A DNA stretch of 6,328 nucleotides from an uncultured Oscillospiraceae bacterium (GCA_958427155.1 CAUABB010000088.1:1-6328); one strand, 5' to 3'. Counted from the first letter of the stretch, positions 1 to 6,136 are shown. Translations and numbers: made by a program. Notes: generated by a model from the letters alone, not told the origin.

Positions 1-1754
1 ATTTTAAGCCATTTTAAGATTGTATGGCTGTCGTATTTTCCATCAAATGAGTACCGGGCAAGACGATAAATTTTTGCTGGAGGATATCCAAATCGAAGGA
101 AGTAATAAAGAAAAAAGTCGTGAAGCTCATAGGGCCCTACAAGATCTTCTGTTTTTTGGGCAATTTCACCGTCTTTAGCAGGGAGAAGTTCCGGGCTGAC
201 AGGAGTATCTAGAATGTCCAGAAGTACTTGGCGCAGCTTTTCGTGATCAGCGCAATCAGCAGTATAGCGTACCAAATGCCGGACTAATGTTTTAGGAATA
301 GAAGCATTTACGCCGTACATAGACATATGGTCACCGTTATAGGTGGCCCAGCCGAGGGCGAGTTCGGACAAGTCACCTGTTCCGACAACAAGACCGTTTG
401 TCTGGTTTGCAATATCCATTAAAACCTGTGTTCTTTCCCGTGCCTGGCTGTTTTCAAAGACAACATCATGTTTGCCGCTGTCGTGTTCGATGTCCTTAAA
501 GTGGAGAGAAACCGCTGGCCCGATATCAACGCAACGCAGTGTTACGCCAAGCTCTTGACAAAGAATTTCTGCGTTGTTTCTGGTTCGTTCGGTCGTTCCG
601 AAGCAAGGCATTGTTACGGCAATAATATCCCTATGAGATCGTTTTAGTAGATCAATCGCTCGGACAGCTACAAGAAGGGCAAGACAAGAATCCAACCCAC
701 CAGAGATTCCGATTACGGCGGAATTACTGTGGGAATGCTCTAAACGCTTTTTTAAACCGGCAGCCTGCATGGAAAGAATTGCCTCACAACGTTCAGCGCG
801 GTCCGCCGTATTGGAAGGGACAAAGGGAAATTGCGGAAAAGGTCGAGTAAGTGATGTCTCAGACAGCTTCATAGAAAACCAAATAGTTTGATAATCTTCC
901 GGTGAAGAGGGGAAGGTATTCATCCGCCGGCGCTCATAGGCAAGACGGTCTACATCGATTTCACTTAGGATCAATCCGTTTTCAAACGCTTTTGTTTCAT
1001 TCAGCAGGATACCGTTTTCTGCAATTAAATTATGGCCTGCGAAGACCAGATCCGTTGTAGACTCCCCATCTCCCGCGTCAGCATATAGGTATCCGCAGCT
1101 GAGCTTAGCCGATTGGCCGATGACAAGGTCACGGCGATACTGTTCTTTTCCGACAGTCTCATCACTTGCTGAAAGATTCCCAATTATAATGGCTCCCGCT
1201 GTGGCGTGAGAAATTGAAGGAGGAGATGGTACCCATAAATCTTCACATATTTCAATGGAAAAGGTGAAATTTTCGACTTCTTTGCAACGGAAAACCAGCT
1301 TGGTTCCAAAGGGAACTTCCGTATTTCCGATTACAGCTTTTTCAACAGTCGCCGGGGCAGGAGAAAAATGACGGAGTTCATAAAATTCACTGTAATTCGG
1401 AAGGTTGGTTTTGGGGATTATCCCTAGGATATTCCCGGAATACACAACAGCGGCGCAGTTATAAAGTTTTCCGTTGTGAACAACAGGAAGGCCAACGGAA
1501 GTCAAAATAGGCAGCCCTTTTGTTGTCTCGGCAATTTTTAAAAGTGCTTTTTCCGCGCTTCGAAGCAGCGTGGACTGCAAAAATAAATCACCGCAGGTGT
1601 ATCCTGTTATACAGAGTTCTGGTAAAATTAGAAGCCTGACTTTCTTTTCTGAAGCTTCTTGAATCATTTTAATAATTGTCTCACAATTAAAACGGCAGTC
1701 TGCTACCCGGATTTCGGGAGTGCCAACCGCTACCTTTATAAATCCCTGCTGCAT
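1..1754 (-). CDS. nadE: Glutamine-dependent NAD+ synthetase, C-terminus cut by window edge
   Basis: Makes NAD+ in the cytoplasm from nicotinic acid adenine dinucleotide, ATP and glutamine, the last step of NAD biosynthesis. The visible 584 residues read without a stop. The N-terminal nitrilase-type glutaminase domain (about 1-290) shows the expected triad: Glu46 in LILPELCITGY, Lys115 in IPKTNLPNY and Cys170 in IEICEDLWVP. The C-terminal synthetase domain (from about 320) has the ATP pyrophosphatase P-loop SGGLDS at 351-356. It is followed by the conserved stretches VVGTGDLSELALGW (456-469), GDHMSMYGVNASIPKTL (474-490) and KDGEIAQKTEDLVGPYELHD (527-546). The family is usually about 640 residues, so roughly 50 are missing to the left. 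The start is firm: an in-frame stop lies at 1758-1760 and AGGAG at 1761-1765 is six bases upstream of the ATG. Its own promoter suggests it is transcribed separately from the genes to the right. The two-domain form implies glutamine rather than free ammonia as nitrogen donor. Confidence 0.97.
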   Translation of the reverse strand, partial: MQQGFIKVAVGTPEIRVADCRFNCETIIKMIQEASEKKVRLLILPELCITGYTCGDLFLQSTLLRSAEKALLKIAETTKGLPILTSVGLPVVHNGKLYNCAAVVYSGNILGIIPKTNLPNYSEFYELRHFSPAPATVEKAVIGNTEVPFGTKLVFRCKEVENFTFSIEICEDLWVPSPPSISHATAGAIIIGNLSASDETVGKEQYRRDLVIGQSAKLSCGYLYADAGDGESTTDLVFAGHNLIAENGILLNETKAFENGLILSEIDVDRLAYERRRMNTFPSSPEDYQTIWFSMKLSETSLTRPFPQFPFVPSNTADRAERCEAILSMQAAGLKKRLEHSHSNSAVIGISGGLDSCLALLVAVRAIDLLKRSHRDIIAVTMPCFGTTERTRNNAEILCQELGVTLRCVDIGPAVSLHFKDIEHDSGKHDVVFENSQARERTQVLMDIANQTNGLVVGTGDLSELALGWATYNGDHMSMYGVNASIPKTLVRHLVRYTADCADHEKLRQVLLDILDTPVSPELLPAKDGEIAQKTEDLVGPYELHDFFLYYFLRFGYPPAKIYRLARYSFDGKYDSHTILKWLK

Positions 1755-1815
1755 AAATTACTCCTAACCGCGTCCTGCCACCCGGAAAGGGGACGGCGCA
1801 TGATGAATTGCTTTT

Positions 1816-1845
1816 ATTATAAACCCGGAAACAGGTAAAATGCAA
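1816..1845 (-). promoter_or_regulatory. Probable housekeeping promoter of nadE
   Basis: On the minus strand, TTGCAT (1845-1840) is followed after 18 bp by a perfect TATAAT (1821-1816). Transcription would start near 1809, giving a leader of about 55 bases before the nadE ATG. The leader contains a G+C-rich stretch able to fold (about 1768-1800). Assignment is by consensus only. Confidence 0.65.
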
Positions 1846-1952
1846 TGAATAATCCTGGGGAAGAGAAGATTGTCCGACAAGTAAATCGTAAAAATTGAAA
1901 AGAAAAAAGAATATACAAAATAATACAAGAAAGTTTATTAAAAATATTAATT

Positions 1953-1979
1953 TTGTTTTCAGAAACTTTGTGTTATAAT
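1953..1979 (+). promoter_or_regulatory. Probable extended -10 promoter of the DUF4116-like gene
   Basis: TGTTATAAT at 1971-1979 is an extended -10 (TGn plus perfect TATAAT). A weak -35, TTGTTT at 1953-1958, sits upstream with a short 15-bp spacer, which an extended -10 can tolerate. Transcription would start near 1986, about 50 bases before the ATG at 2037. The -10 core and flanks (GTGTTATAATAA) are identical to the candidate at 6170-6181. Confidence 0.6.
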
Positions 1980-2036
1980 AAAAACAGAATTTTAGTATGG
2001 GGTTGTAAAAGCGTGACAGGTAAAGGAGGTTTTGTT

Positions 2037-2375
2037 ATGGGATGGTTTGAAGCCAGTATTAACTATGCGTTTGCTGATGCAAACGGGGGAGAACGGGTTG
2101 ACTGGGAAAATCGGGATTCTGTTTTAAACCAGGTAAAGAAAAATGGACTTAATCTTTCACGCGCTTCTAAGAAAATAAAAAACAACCGGGATGTTGTCCT
2201 TGCGGCAGTGCTCCAAAACGGGATGGCACTTAGGTATGCATCTGAAAAATGTCGGGCAGATCGTGAAATCGTTACAGTGGCTTTAGAGCAGACTCCTGAC
2301 GCGTTTGAATTTGTTTCTCCAAAGTTACAGGCCCGTATCAGGTTTGTAGAAGGTAAACCCATTATTTCCGATTAA
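2037..2375 (+). CDS. Small protein with three DUF4116-like 25-residue repeats
   Basis: Encodes 112 residues of unknown function. The ATG at 2037 is chosen because AAAGGAGG (2022-2029) lies at ideal distance; the in-frame TTG at 1953 lies in the promoter and has no ribosome site. After a short N-terminus (MGWFEASINYAFADANGG), three units start exactly 25 residues apart at Arg26, Arg51 and Arg76. Their shared pattern is R-[DE]-x-V-(x)-V-(x)-N-G-x-x-L-x-x-A-S-x-K. The second, NRDVVLAAVLQNG followed by MALRYASEK, is closest to the 'd-x-V-V-L-A-A-V-x-x-N-G-x-A-L-x-x-A-S' pattern I associate with DUF4116; the third has diverged (TPDAFEFVSPKL). Such units are predicted paired helices, so a small helical-solenoid protein is plausible. 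There is no signal peptide, membrane segment or catalytic motif. The gene stands alone between its own promoter and a strong terminator and converges on the flavoprotein genes. The repeats are seen directly; the family name is from memory. Confidence 0.72.
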   Translation: MGWFEASINYAFADANGGERVDWENRDSVLNQVKKNGLNLSRASKKIKNNRDVVLAAVLQNGMALRYASEKCRADREIVTVALEQTPDAFEFVSPKLQARIRFVEGKPIISD

Positions 2376-2415
2376 AAAGAAAAGTCCAGTGCGTAAGCAC
2401 TGGACTTTTCTTTTT
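2374..2415. terminator. Strong bidirectional rho-independent terminator
   Basis: A perfect 19-bp inverted repeat (2374-2392 with 2397-2415) closes on a four-base GTAA loop. The G+C-rich core GTCCAGTGC is flanked by A-rich and T-rich arms, so each strand gives a hairpin followed by a U-tract. It overlaps the stop codon of the small plus-strand gene and lies 11 bp past the stop of the convergent minus-strand cluster, so it serves both. Confidence 0.95.
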
Positions 2416-2426
2416 TAGAGGAAGAC

Positions 2427-3035
2427 TTATTCGTCTTCAATTTTCATGGTTCTCATTTGCTTTTCAGTGATACCGTTTTTTTCTCCGTATCCGGTCCAAT
2501 ATTTTTCAGAGGCGCTGATAAACATTTTTTTGGAAAGGGGCATAGAAACCTTTAAAATCTCTGCCTTTCCGCTCTGTATTCTCTGAACCATTTTTTTGAT
2601 TTTTCTCTTGACAAGGAATGCGAATGGGGTTGTCAAAATTGCTTCGCCTGACCCAACACAGAGAGTCATTCCATTGGGGAAACCGTTTTTTTCACAAAAC
2701 AGACGTATTATTTCAACTGCGGTTTGATTTTGTTCTGGTTCAAGAAACCCACAATTAATTAAAACATGAACCACAGGTTTAGAGGTTATCGGAGAAGTCT
2801 CGAGTACCTTTAAAAAATTCATTAATGTAACCGGAAGTCCGTCAGCATATAAAGGAAAGACAAGTAGCAGGTGATCATACCGTCCTGCATTAGAGGCTAC
2901 TTTTTCATGTTTTTTTTCTGTGACGTTATATTCATCCGCTGTTCCTTCCCAAAAGCTTTTCAAAATTTCAGCGTATTTTTTAGAATTGGACCGAGGAGCC
3001 CTGGGACTACCGTTTATAATTAACATGCTTCCCAT
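2427..3035 (-). CDS. Flavodoxin-fold NAD(P)H-dependent oxidoreductase-like protein with FMN-loop motif
   Basis: Encodes 202 residues, probably a cytoplasmic FMN-binding reductase of the NADPH-dependent FMN reductase/flavodoxin superfamily; the substrate is unknown. The N-terminus MLIINGSPRAPRSNSKKY (from residue 4) is the first beta strand plus the phosphate-binding loop GSPRxxxSNS (Gly9-Ser18). The stretch YDHLLLVFPLYADGLPVTLMN (53-73) matches the second flavin-contacting region, where family members usually have a P-x-Y-x-x-x-x-P pattern before a helix. VHVLINCGFLEPEQN (89-103) resembles the third strand and loop. The basic C-terminal third (KRKIKKMVQRIQSGK onward) is not recognised. The start at 3035 has GAGGAGGT at 3042-3049, six bases upstream; the alternative ATG at 3026 is less well placed. 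It overlaps the upstream flavoprotein gene by 16 bp, so the two are probably translationally coupled. It has no cysteine cluster, unlike its partner. Confidence 0.82.
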   Translation of the reverse strand: MGSMLIINGSPRAPRSNSKKYAEILKSFWEGTADEYNVTEKKHEKVASNAGRYDHLLLVFPLYADGLPVTLMNFLKVLETSPITSKPVVHVLINCGFLEPEQNQTAVEIIRLFCEKNGFPNGMTLCVGSGEAILTTPFAFLVKRKIKKMVQRIQSGKAEILKVSMPLSKKMFISASEKYWTGYGEKNGITEKQMRTMKIEDE

Positions 3036-3535
3036 TTTTGGACCTCCTCTAAAATTAATCTGTCAAGTTCGTTTTCTTCTACAAAATAAATTTTCCAGCT
3101 TTTGAAGGACATATTGTTTGCGTTGCGGCTCACAAGCTGTTGGAATAAATCCTGTTCCGCTTTCGAGTCAGCACCGTAGGCTAAGATGACCGCGTCTTTT
3201 TCTACGACATTTCTTTGTACATGGTGTGTTTCGTCATGATATAGACGCAGAAATGCTTGTTGTACTGGTATGGCCCGCTCTAACATGGTTTTCATGGGAA
3301 TATCGTAAGAGCCACAGTAAATCCGGCTGACATAAAGCAATCTCTTGCTTTGGGCAATTAGCGGGTAAATTTTGACTGCATCATCGCGAATTACACATTT
3401 TCCAGGAGTTTTTACCCAACATCCGAAACATCCAACACAGTTTGATAGTTTTAATTCAGAAAGGGATATATATCTGTTTTCTGCTGTTTCCGGCAACGAT
3501 GGAGGTAATGGGCGGTCGCTTAATAAAAGATTCAA
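3020..3535 (-). CDS. Flavodoxin-fold protein with compact four-cysteine (possible Fe-S) motif
   Basis: Encodes 171 residues if started at TTG 3535, or 174 from GTG 3544. It resembles the flavodoxin/NADPH-dependent FMN reductase superfamily; the reaction is unknown. With TTG as residue 1, cysteines 33, 36, 39 and 47 form C-x2-C-x2-C-x7-C in NCVGCFGCWVKTPGKCVIRDD. This spacing matches the compact cluster motif described for iron-sulfur flavoproteins (CX2CX2CX4-7C), so a [4Fe-4S] cluster is possible but unproven. RLLYVSRIYCGSYDIPMKTMLERA (65-88) fits the family's second flavin region, with G-S-x-x-x-P-M-K before the dimer helix. The usual N-terminal GSPR loop is missing: the chain begins MNLLLSDRPLPPSLPE. 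TTG is preferred because AGAGGTG (3542-3548) lies six bases ahead, whereas GTG 3544 is inside that site and has none of its own. An in-frame stop at 3563-3565 limits the reading frame. Its end overlaps the next flavoprotein gene. Confidence 0.8.
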   Translation of the reverse strand: MNLLLSDRPLPPSLPETAENRYISLSELKLSNCVGCFGCWVKTPGKCVIRDDAVKIYPLIAQSKRLLYVSRIYCGSYDIPMKTMLERAIPVQQAFLRLYHDETHHVQRNVVEKDAVILAYGADSKAEQDLFQQLVSRNANNMSFKSWKIYFVEENELDRLILEEVQKWEAC

Positions 3536-3541
3536 ATTTTT

Positions 3542-3548
3542 CACCTCT
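3542..3548 (-). promoter_or_regulatory. Ribosome binding site deciding a TTG start
   Basis: On the minus strand AGAGGTG is followed after six bases by TTG at 3535. The GTG of the longer reading frame is the last three bases of this site, so it would lack a ribosome site of its own. The upstream sequence is A-rich with no other Shine-Dalgarno match. Confidence 0.55.
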
Positions 3549-3657
3549 GTTTTCTGTTGTTTTTATGGTTGACGCAATTCTACCATTTATTCTAATAAAA
3601 CGTCGGAAAATCTTGCTTCCAAATTGTTTTGAAAGCTGAGAAGATATGATGAATCCC
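3545..3657. other. 113-bp spacer between SDR and flavoprotein genes, no clear signal
   Basis: Read on the minus strand this gap has two TAGAAT hexamers that could be -10 elements, but neither has a convincing -35. A GCUUUC/GGAAGC hairpin with a 10-base loop lacks a U-tract, so it is not a terminator. With no terminator seen, readthrough from the SDR gene into the flavoprotein pair is the simplest reading; a weak internal promoter cannot be excluded. Confidence 0.4.
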
Positions 3658-4680
3658 TCATTTGGAGTCAAGAATCGTTCGAATTGCAGCTTCCCGTGCT
3701 TGAATTACACGATCACACCATATATCAAATTCTGGATCATCCTTTTGACATTCCGGGTGATTCATAATATATGCGATTGATTGTTTTACACCTTGATCAA
3801 ATCGTATTTTTGCAGAAAAACCAGGAACCAACCGTTTGATTTTTGAGTTGTCAAAGACGAGGGAAAAAGCTTTATCTCCTAGCAGGCTGCTGGAAACATC
3901 AAATCCTCCGGCAGCAAGCAGAAATTCCGAGGAAACATGAACAGCGTTCAGTTCCACGCCAAGCACATCGGCTGTTATCTGATAAATTTGGTTCCATGTT
4001 AGGACTTCGTCAGACGTGATGTGAACAGCTTCGCCGATCGCATGAGGGTTTCCGATTAAGCCTGTAAACGCAGCGGCAAAATCACTGTTGTGGGTGACAG
4101 TCCAGAGAGAGGTACCATCGCCGTGAATAATAACGGGCTTTCCTTCCAACATTCGCTTGACAACGGCGTAAAAACCGTTTTTGCCCTGCAGGCCGAATGG
4201 AATTCTTCGTTCATCATAGGTGAGGCTCGGCCGTACAATTGTAATAGGGAATCCGTCTTCCCTGTAGTGTTTCCCAAGGAGGATCTCGCAGGAAATTTTA
4301 TCCTGAGCATATTGAGAATATGGGTTTTTGTGAGGAATCCCTTCCGTGATAAGGTAATTGACAGGAGGCTTTTGATAAGTCATCGCTGTGCTGATAAAGA
4401 TGTACTGGCGGGTTTTTCCAGAAAAAAGTCGAAAATCCCGCTCAACTTGTTCTGGCGTAAAGGCGATAAAATCGGCAACGCAGTCAAATGATAGATCCTT
4501 TAGTGCCTCGCGAGCGGCAGATTCGTCATGAATATCGCAGGAAATAAGTTTAACTGTTTCGGGAAGATCACTATTTCGATTCCCTCGGTTAATAAGCGTA
4601 AGATCTTCTCCCTGTTCCAGAAGCCGCTTGGTAACAGCCATGCTGATAGTCCCAGTTCCGCCGATTAAAAGAATTTTCAT
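3658..4680 (-). CDS. NAD-dependent epimerase/dehydratase-type SDR oxidoreductase
   Basis: Encodes 340 residues, a normal length for extended or atypical short-chain dehydrogenases acting on sugars or nucleotide sugars. The N-terminal Rossmann fold starts MKILLIGGTGTISMAV, with glycine motif GGTGTIS (7-13). Asn31-Arg32 after the second strand (LTLINRGNR) suggests NADP(H) may be preferred, and CDIHD (48-52) fits the adenine-binding Asp loop. FISTAMTYQKP (95-105) supplies the catalytic Ser/Thr, and Tyr124-Lys128 in QYAQDKISCE form the YxxxK pair. ITIVRPSLTYDERR (146-159) and IIHGDGTSLWTVTHNSDFAAA (184-204) are typical substrate-domain stretches. The dinucleotide-binding and catalytic residues are intact, so it should be an active enzyme, but the substrate cannot be read from sequence. 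AGAGGGA (4686-4692) precedes the ATG. It is first in a probable minus-strand transcript with the two flavoproteins and diverges from the ROK regulator, which may control it. Confidence 0.88.
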   Translation of the reverse strand: MKILLIGGTGTISMAVTKRLLEQGEDLTLINRGNRNSDLPETVKLISCDIHDESAAREALKDLSFDCVADFIAFTPEQVERDFRLFSGKTRQYIFISTAMTYQKPPVNYLITEGIPHKNPYSQYAQDKISCEILLGKHYREDGFPITIVRPSLTYDERRIPFGLQGKNGFYAVVKRMLEGKPVIIHGDGTSLWTVTHNSDFAAAFTGLIGNPHAIGEAVHITSDEVLTWNQIYQITADVLGVELNAVHVSSEFLLAAGGFDVSSSLLGDKAFSLVFDNSKIKRLVPGFSAKIRFDQGVKQSIAYIMNHPECQKDDPEFDIWCDRVIQAREAAIRTILDSK

Positions 4681-4697
4681 GACATTCCCTCTGTTTC

Positions 4698-4745
4698 TTT
4701 ATTTTAATTTTATCACAAGGATATGATACATGGATTTAAAATAAA
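4698..4745. repeat. 10-bp inverted repeat across the SDR promoter
   Basis: TTTATTTTAA (4698-4707) and its exact complement TTAAAATAAA (4736-4745) flank the -10 of the minus-strand promoter. A smaller pair, TATCA (4711-4715) and TGATA (4724-4728), nests inside. The arms are nearly pure A+T, so chance is a real possibility; an operator role is only inferred. Confidence 0.3.
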
Positions 4746-4751
4746 AATCAA
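4723..4751 (-). promoter_or_regulatory. Probable promoter of the SDR/flavoprotein cluster
   Basis: On the minus strand TTGATT (4751-4746), a 17-bp spacer and TATCAT (4728-4723) form a good housekeeping promoter. Transcription would start near 4716, about 36 bases before the SDR start codon. It diverges from the ROK promoter, with 42 bp between the two -35 elements. Confidence 0.65.
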
Positions 4752-4793
4752 TAAAATTAGTTTAAGCATATAGGGTTTGATAAAAAAGCTCAG

Positions 4794-4822
4794 TTGATTT
4801 TTGGCGTTTATTGTATTATGAT
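4794..4822 (+). promoter_or_regulatory. Probable promoter of the ROK regulator gene
   Basis: TTGATT (4794-4799), a 17-bp spacer and TATGAT (4817-4822) form a good housekeeping promoter. It is spaced identically to the divergent minus-strand promoter and shares its -35 sequence. Transcription would start near 4829. Confidence 0.65.
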
Positions 4823-4854
4823 GACATTATAAATTAAGAATCAAAATGCAAGGC

Positions 4855-4865
4855 AAGGGGGGTGG
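4855..4865 (+). promoter_or_regulatory. Ribosome binding site deciding the ROK start
   Basis: AAGGGGGGTGG lies just before ATG 4871. The alternative in-frame GTG at 4862 falls inside this site, so ATG 4871 is the likelier start and the protein loses three residues compared with the GTG reading. Confidence 0.6.
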
Positions 4866-4870
4866 CTTTA

Positions 4871-5998
4871 ATGTCTCTTTCTCAGGAAAATGGTATTGAT
4901 ATCAAACGGATTAATCGCAATCGAATTTATAGGTTAATTTACCAAAGTGAGCGGATTTCAAAACAGGATATTTCTTATCGCCTTGGTATGAGTCTTCCTA
5001 CTATTACTCAAAATCTTAAATATCTTCAAGAACAGGGATTGATAAGGGAGAATGGAACTTTTGAATCAACTGGTGGAAGAAAGGCAAGGGCAATTGTCTG
5101 CGTGATGGACGCACGGATTGCGTTAGGATTAGACATAACAAGAAATCATATCGGGATTGTAGCGGTGGACCTGAGGGGAAATATCATCAGGAATATTCGT
5201 GCCTCTCTCCGCTTTGAAGCAGATGAAGACTATTTTCAGAGAGTGGGGGCCTTACTTCGGGAGTTTGTTGAAGCTTTAGAAGTACCAAAAGAGCGGATTC
5301 TTGGTGTGGGAATTTCTGTTCCTGGTATCCTTTCAGAAGATCATCAGACAGTAGTTTACGCGACTGTTTTGGGATTTACCGGAGGAACTCTGGAGCGGTT
5401 CTCTAGATATATTCCATATCCCTGTGTGATGTGTAATGATGCAAATGCTGCGGGAAATGCTGAAATGTGGAATGAACAGAAACATGGAAATATTATTTAC
5501 CTTTCACTCAGCAATACCGTAGGTGGGTCCGTTTTTGTGGATAATCATCTGTATACGGGAGATCATCAGCGGGGTGGAGAGTTCGGCCATATGACGATTG
5601 TACCTGGAGGAAAACTTTGCTACTGTGGAAAGGAAGGCTGCGTAGACGCTTACTGCTCTGTGAGAGCGTTGCTGGACGGTCTTTCCCCAAATCTTACTGA
5701 TTTTTTTGAACGGCTTAGAAGAGGAGAACCAGCGATTTGCAGACGTTTTGAAGAATATAAGAAACATTTGACAGTTACCTGTAATAATTTGAGGATGGCG
5801 TTTGACTGTGAGATCATTCTGGGAGGCTATTTGGGGGGGTATTTAGAAGAACACCTTGAATCTCTTAGGGAAGTGCTCAAAAACCTGAATACATTCGAGG
5901 AGTATGGCGGATATATTCGAGTTTGTCATTATCGGTTAGAGGCAGCTGCAGTAGGCGCAGCGCTTCTGCATGTCAGTCCTTTTTTGGCTCAGATTTAA
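4871..5998 (+). CDS. ROK-family transcriptional regulator (NagC/XylR type)
   Basis: Encodes 375 residues, typical length for ROK repressors. A winged helix-turn-helix occupies about 12-70: RINRNRIYRLIYQ, then SKQDISYRLGMSLPTITQNL and the wing ending TGGRKA. The ROK domain follows. Gly147-Gly152 (GISVPG), CNDANAAGNAEMW (188-200) with Asp190 at the kinase catalytic position, and GGEFGH (235-240) are all present. The zinc motif C-x-C-G-x-x-G-C spans Cys250, Cys252 and Cys257, and His240 may be the fourth ligand. Thus the sugar-binding and structural zinc sites look intact. The first phosphate loop, normally D-x-G-G-T-[KR] in ROK kinases, reads DITRNH (88-93), so sugar kinase activity is unlikely. 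By family precedent it binds a sugar or sugar phosphate and represses catabolic genes. Its position suggests it controls the dehydrogenase downstream, perhaps the divergent SDR cluster, and possibly itself. No clear terminator follows it, so some readthrough into the dehydrogenase is possible. Confidence 0.93.
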   Translation: MSLSQENGIDIKRINRNRIYRLIYQSERISKQDISYRLGMSLPTITQNLKYLQEQGLIRENGTFESTGGRKARAIVCVMDARIALGLDITRNHIGIVAVDLRGNIIRNIRASLRFEADEDYFQRVGALLREFVEALEVPKERILGVGISVPGILSEDHQTVVYATVLGFTGGTLERFSRYIPYPCVMCNDANAAGNAEMWNEQKHGNIIYLSLSNTVGGSVFVDNHLYTGDHQRGGEFGHMTIVPGGKLCYCGKEGCVDAYCSVRALLDGLSPNLTDFFERLRRGEPAICRRFEEYKKHLTVTCNNLRMAFDCEIILGGYLGGYLEEHLESLREVLKNLNTFEEYGGYIRVCHYRLEAAAVGAALLHVSPFLAQI

Positions 5999-6036
5999 TC
6001 AGATTTTGTAGCCTTGGACGTCAAAAAAATTATTGC

Positions 6037-6052
6037 TGTTTTGTCTAAAACA
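6037..6052. promoter_or_regulatory. Palindrome upstream of the dehydrogenase promoter, candidate operator
   Basis: TGTTTT-GTCT-AAAACA is a perfect inverted repeat with 6-bp arms and a 4-bp centre, 38 bp after the ROK stop and 40 bp before the TTGACT -35. ROK regulators of the XylR type use TTTGTTT-rich palindromes, so it could be an operator. As RNA it is a weak hairpin without a U-tract, so it is unlikely to be a terminator. Confidence 0.35.
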
Positions 6053-6092
6053 ACGAATCTTTTTGAGCGTTTGATTATTCATAAAATTCACC

Positions 6093-6121
6093 TTGACTTT
6101 TTGAGGACAGGGCGGTATTCT
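6093..6121 (+). promoter_or_regulatory. Probable upstream promoter of the dehydrogenase gene
   Basis: TTGACT (6093-6098), exactly 17 bp, then TATTCT (6116-6121). The -35 matches five of six consensus bases and the -10 four of six. Transcription would start near 6128, leaving a leader of about 95 bases that contains the 6137-6153 palindrome. Confidence 0.55.
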
Positions 6122-6136
6122 TTAATTGAAAATACC

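Noticed and set aside
343..558. 71-codon plus-strand reading frame inside nadE
   Set aside because: It is antisense to the conserved synthetase domain and its composition is low-complexity Ser/Thr/Pro.
2063..2362. 99-codon minus-strand reading frame opposite the DUF4116-like gene
   Set aside because: The plus strand has the promoter, ribosome site and 25-residue periodicity; the minus frame has none of these.
2421..2438. GAAGAC-TTATTC-GTCTTC inverted repeat at the end of the flavoprotein gene
   Set aside because: It is a 6-bp stem mostly made of Glu/Asp codons and the stop codon; the adjacent 19-bp terminator explains termination without it.
3456..3671. 71-codon minus-strand reading frame bridging the SDR and flavoprotein genes
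   Set aside because: It overlaps both neighbours, has no ribosome site, resembles no protein I know, and its downstream part is the shadow of the flavoprotein gene in another frame.
4090..4491. 133-codon plus-strand reading frame inside the SDR gene
   Set aside because: It is antisense to a clearly conserved SDR with intact motifs and has no protein-like features of its own.
5989..6007. Direct repeat TCAGATTT spaced 10 bp apart at the ROK stop codon
   Set aside because: It is short, A+T-rich, partly coding and not near a promoter; chance is the best explanation.
6038..6051. Rho-independent terminator after the ROK gene
   Set aside because: The stem is almost entirely A-U pairs and no U-tract follows, so termination there is unlikely.
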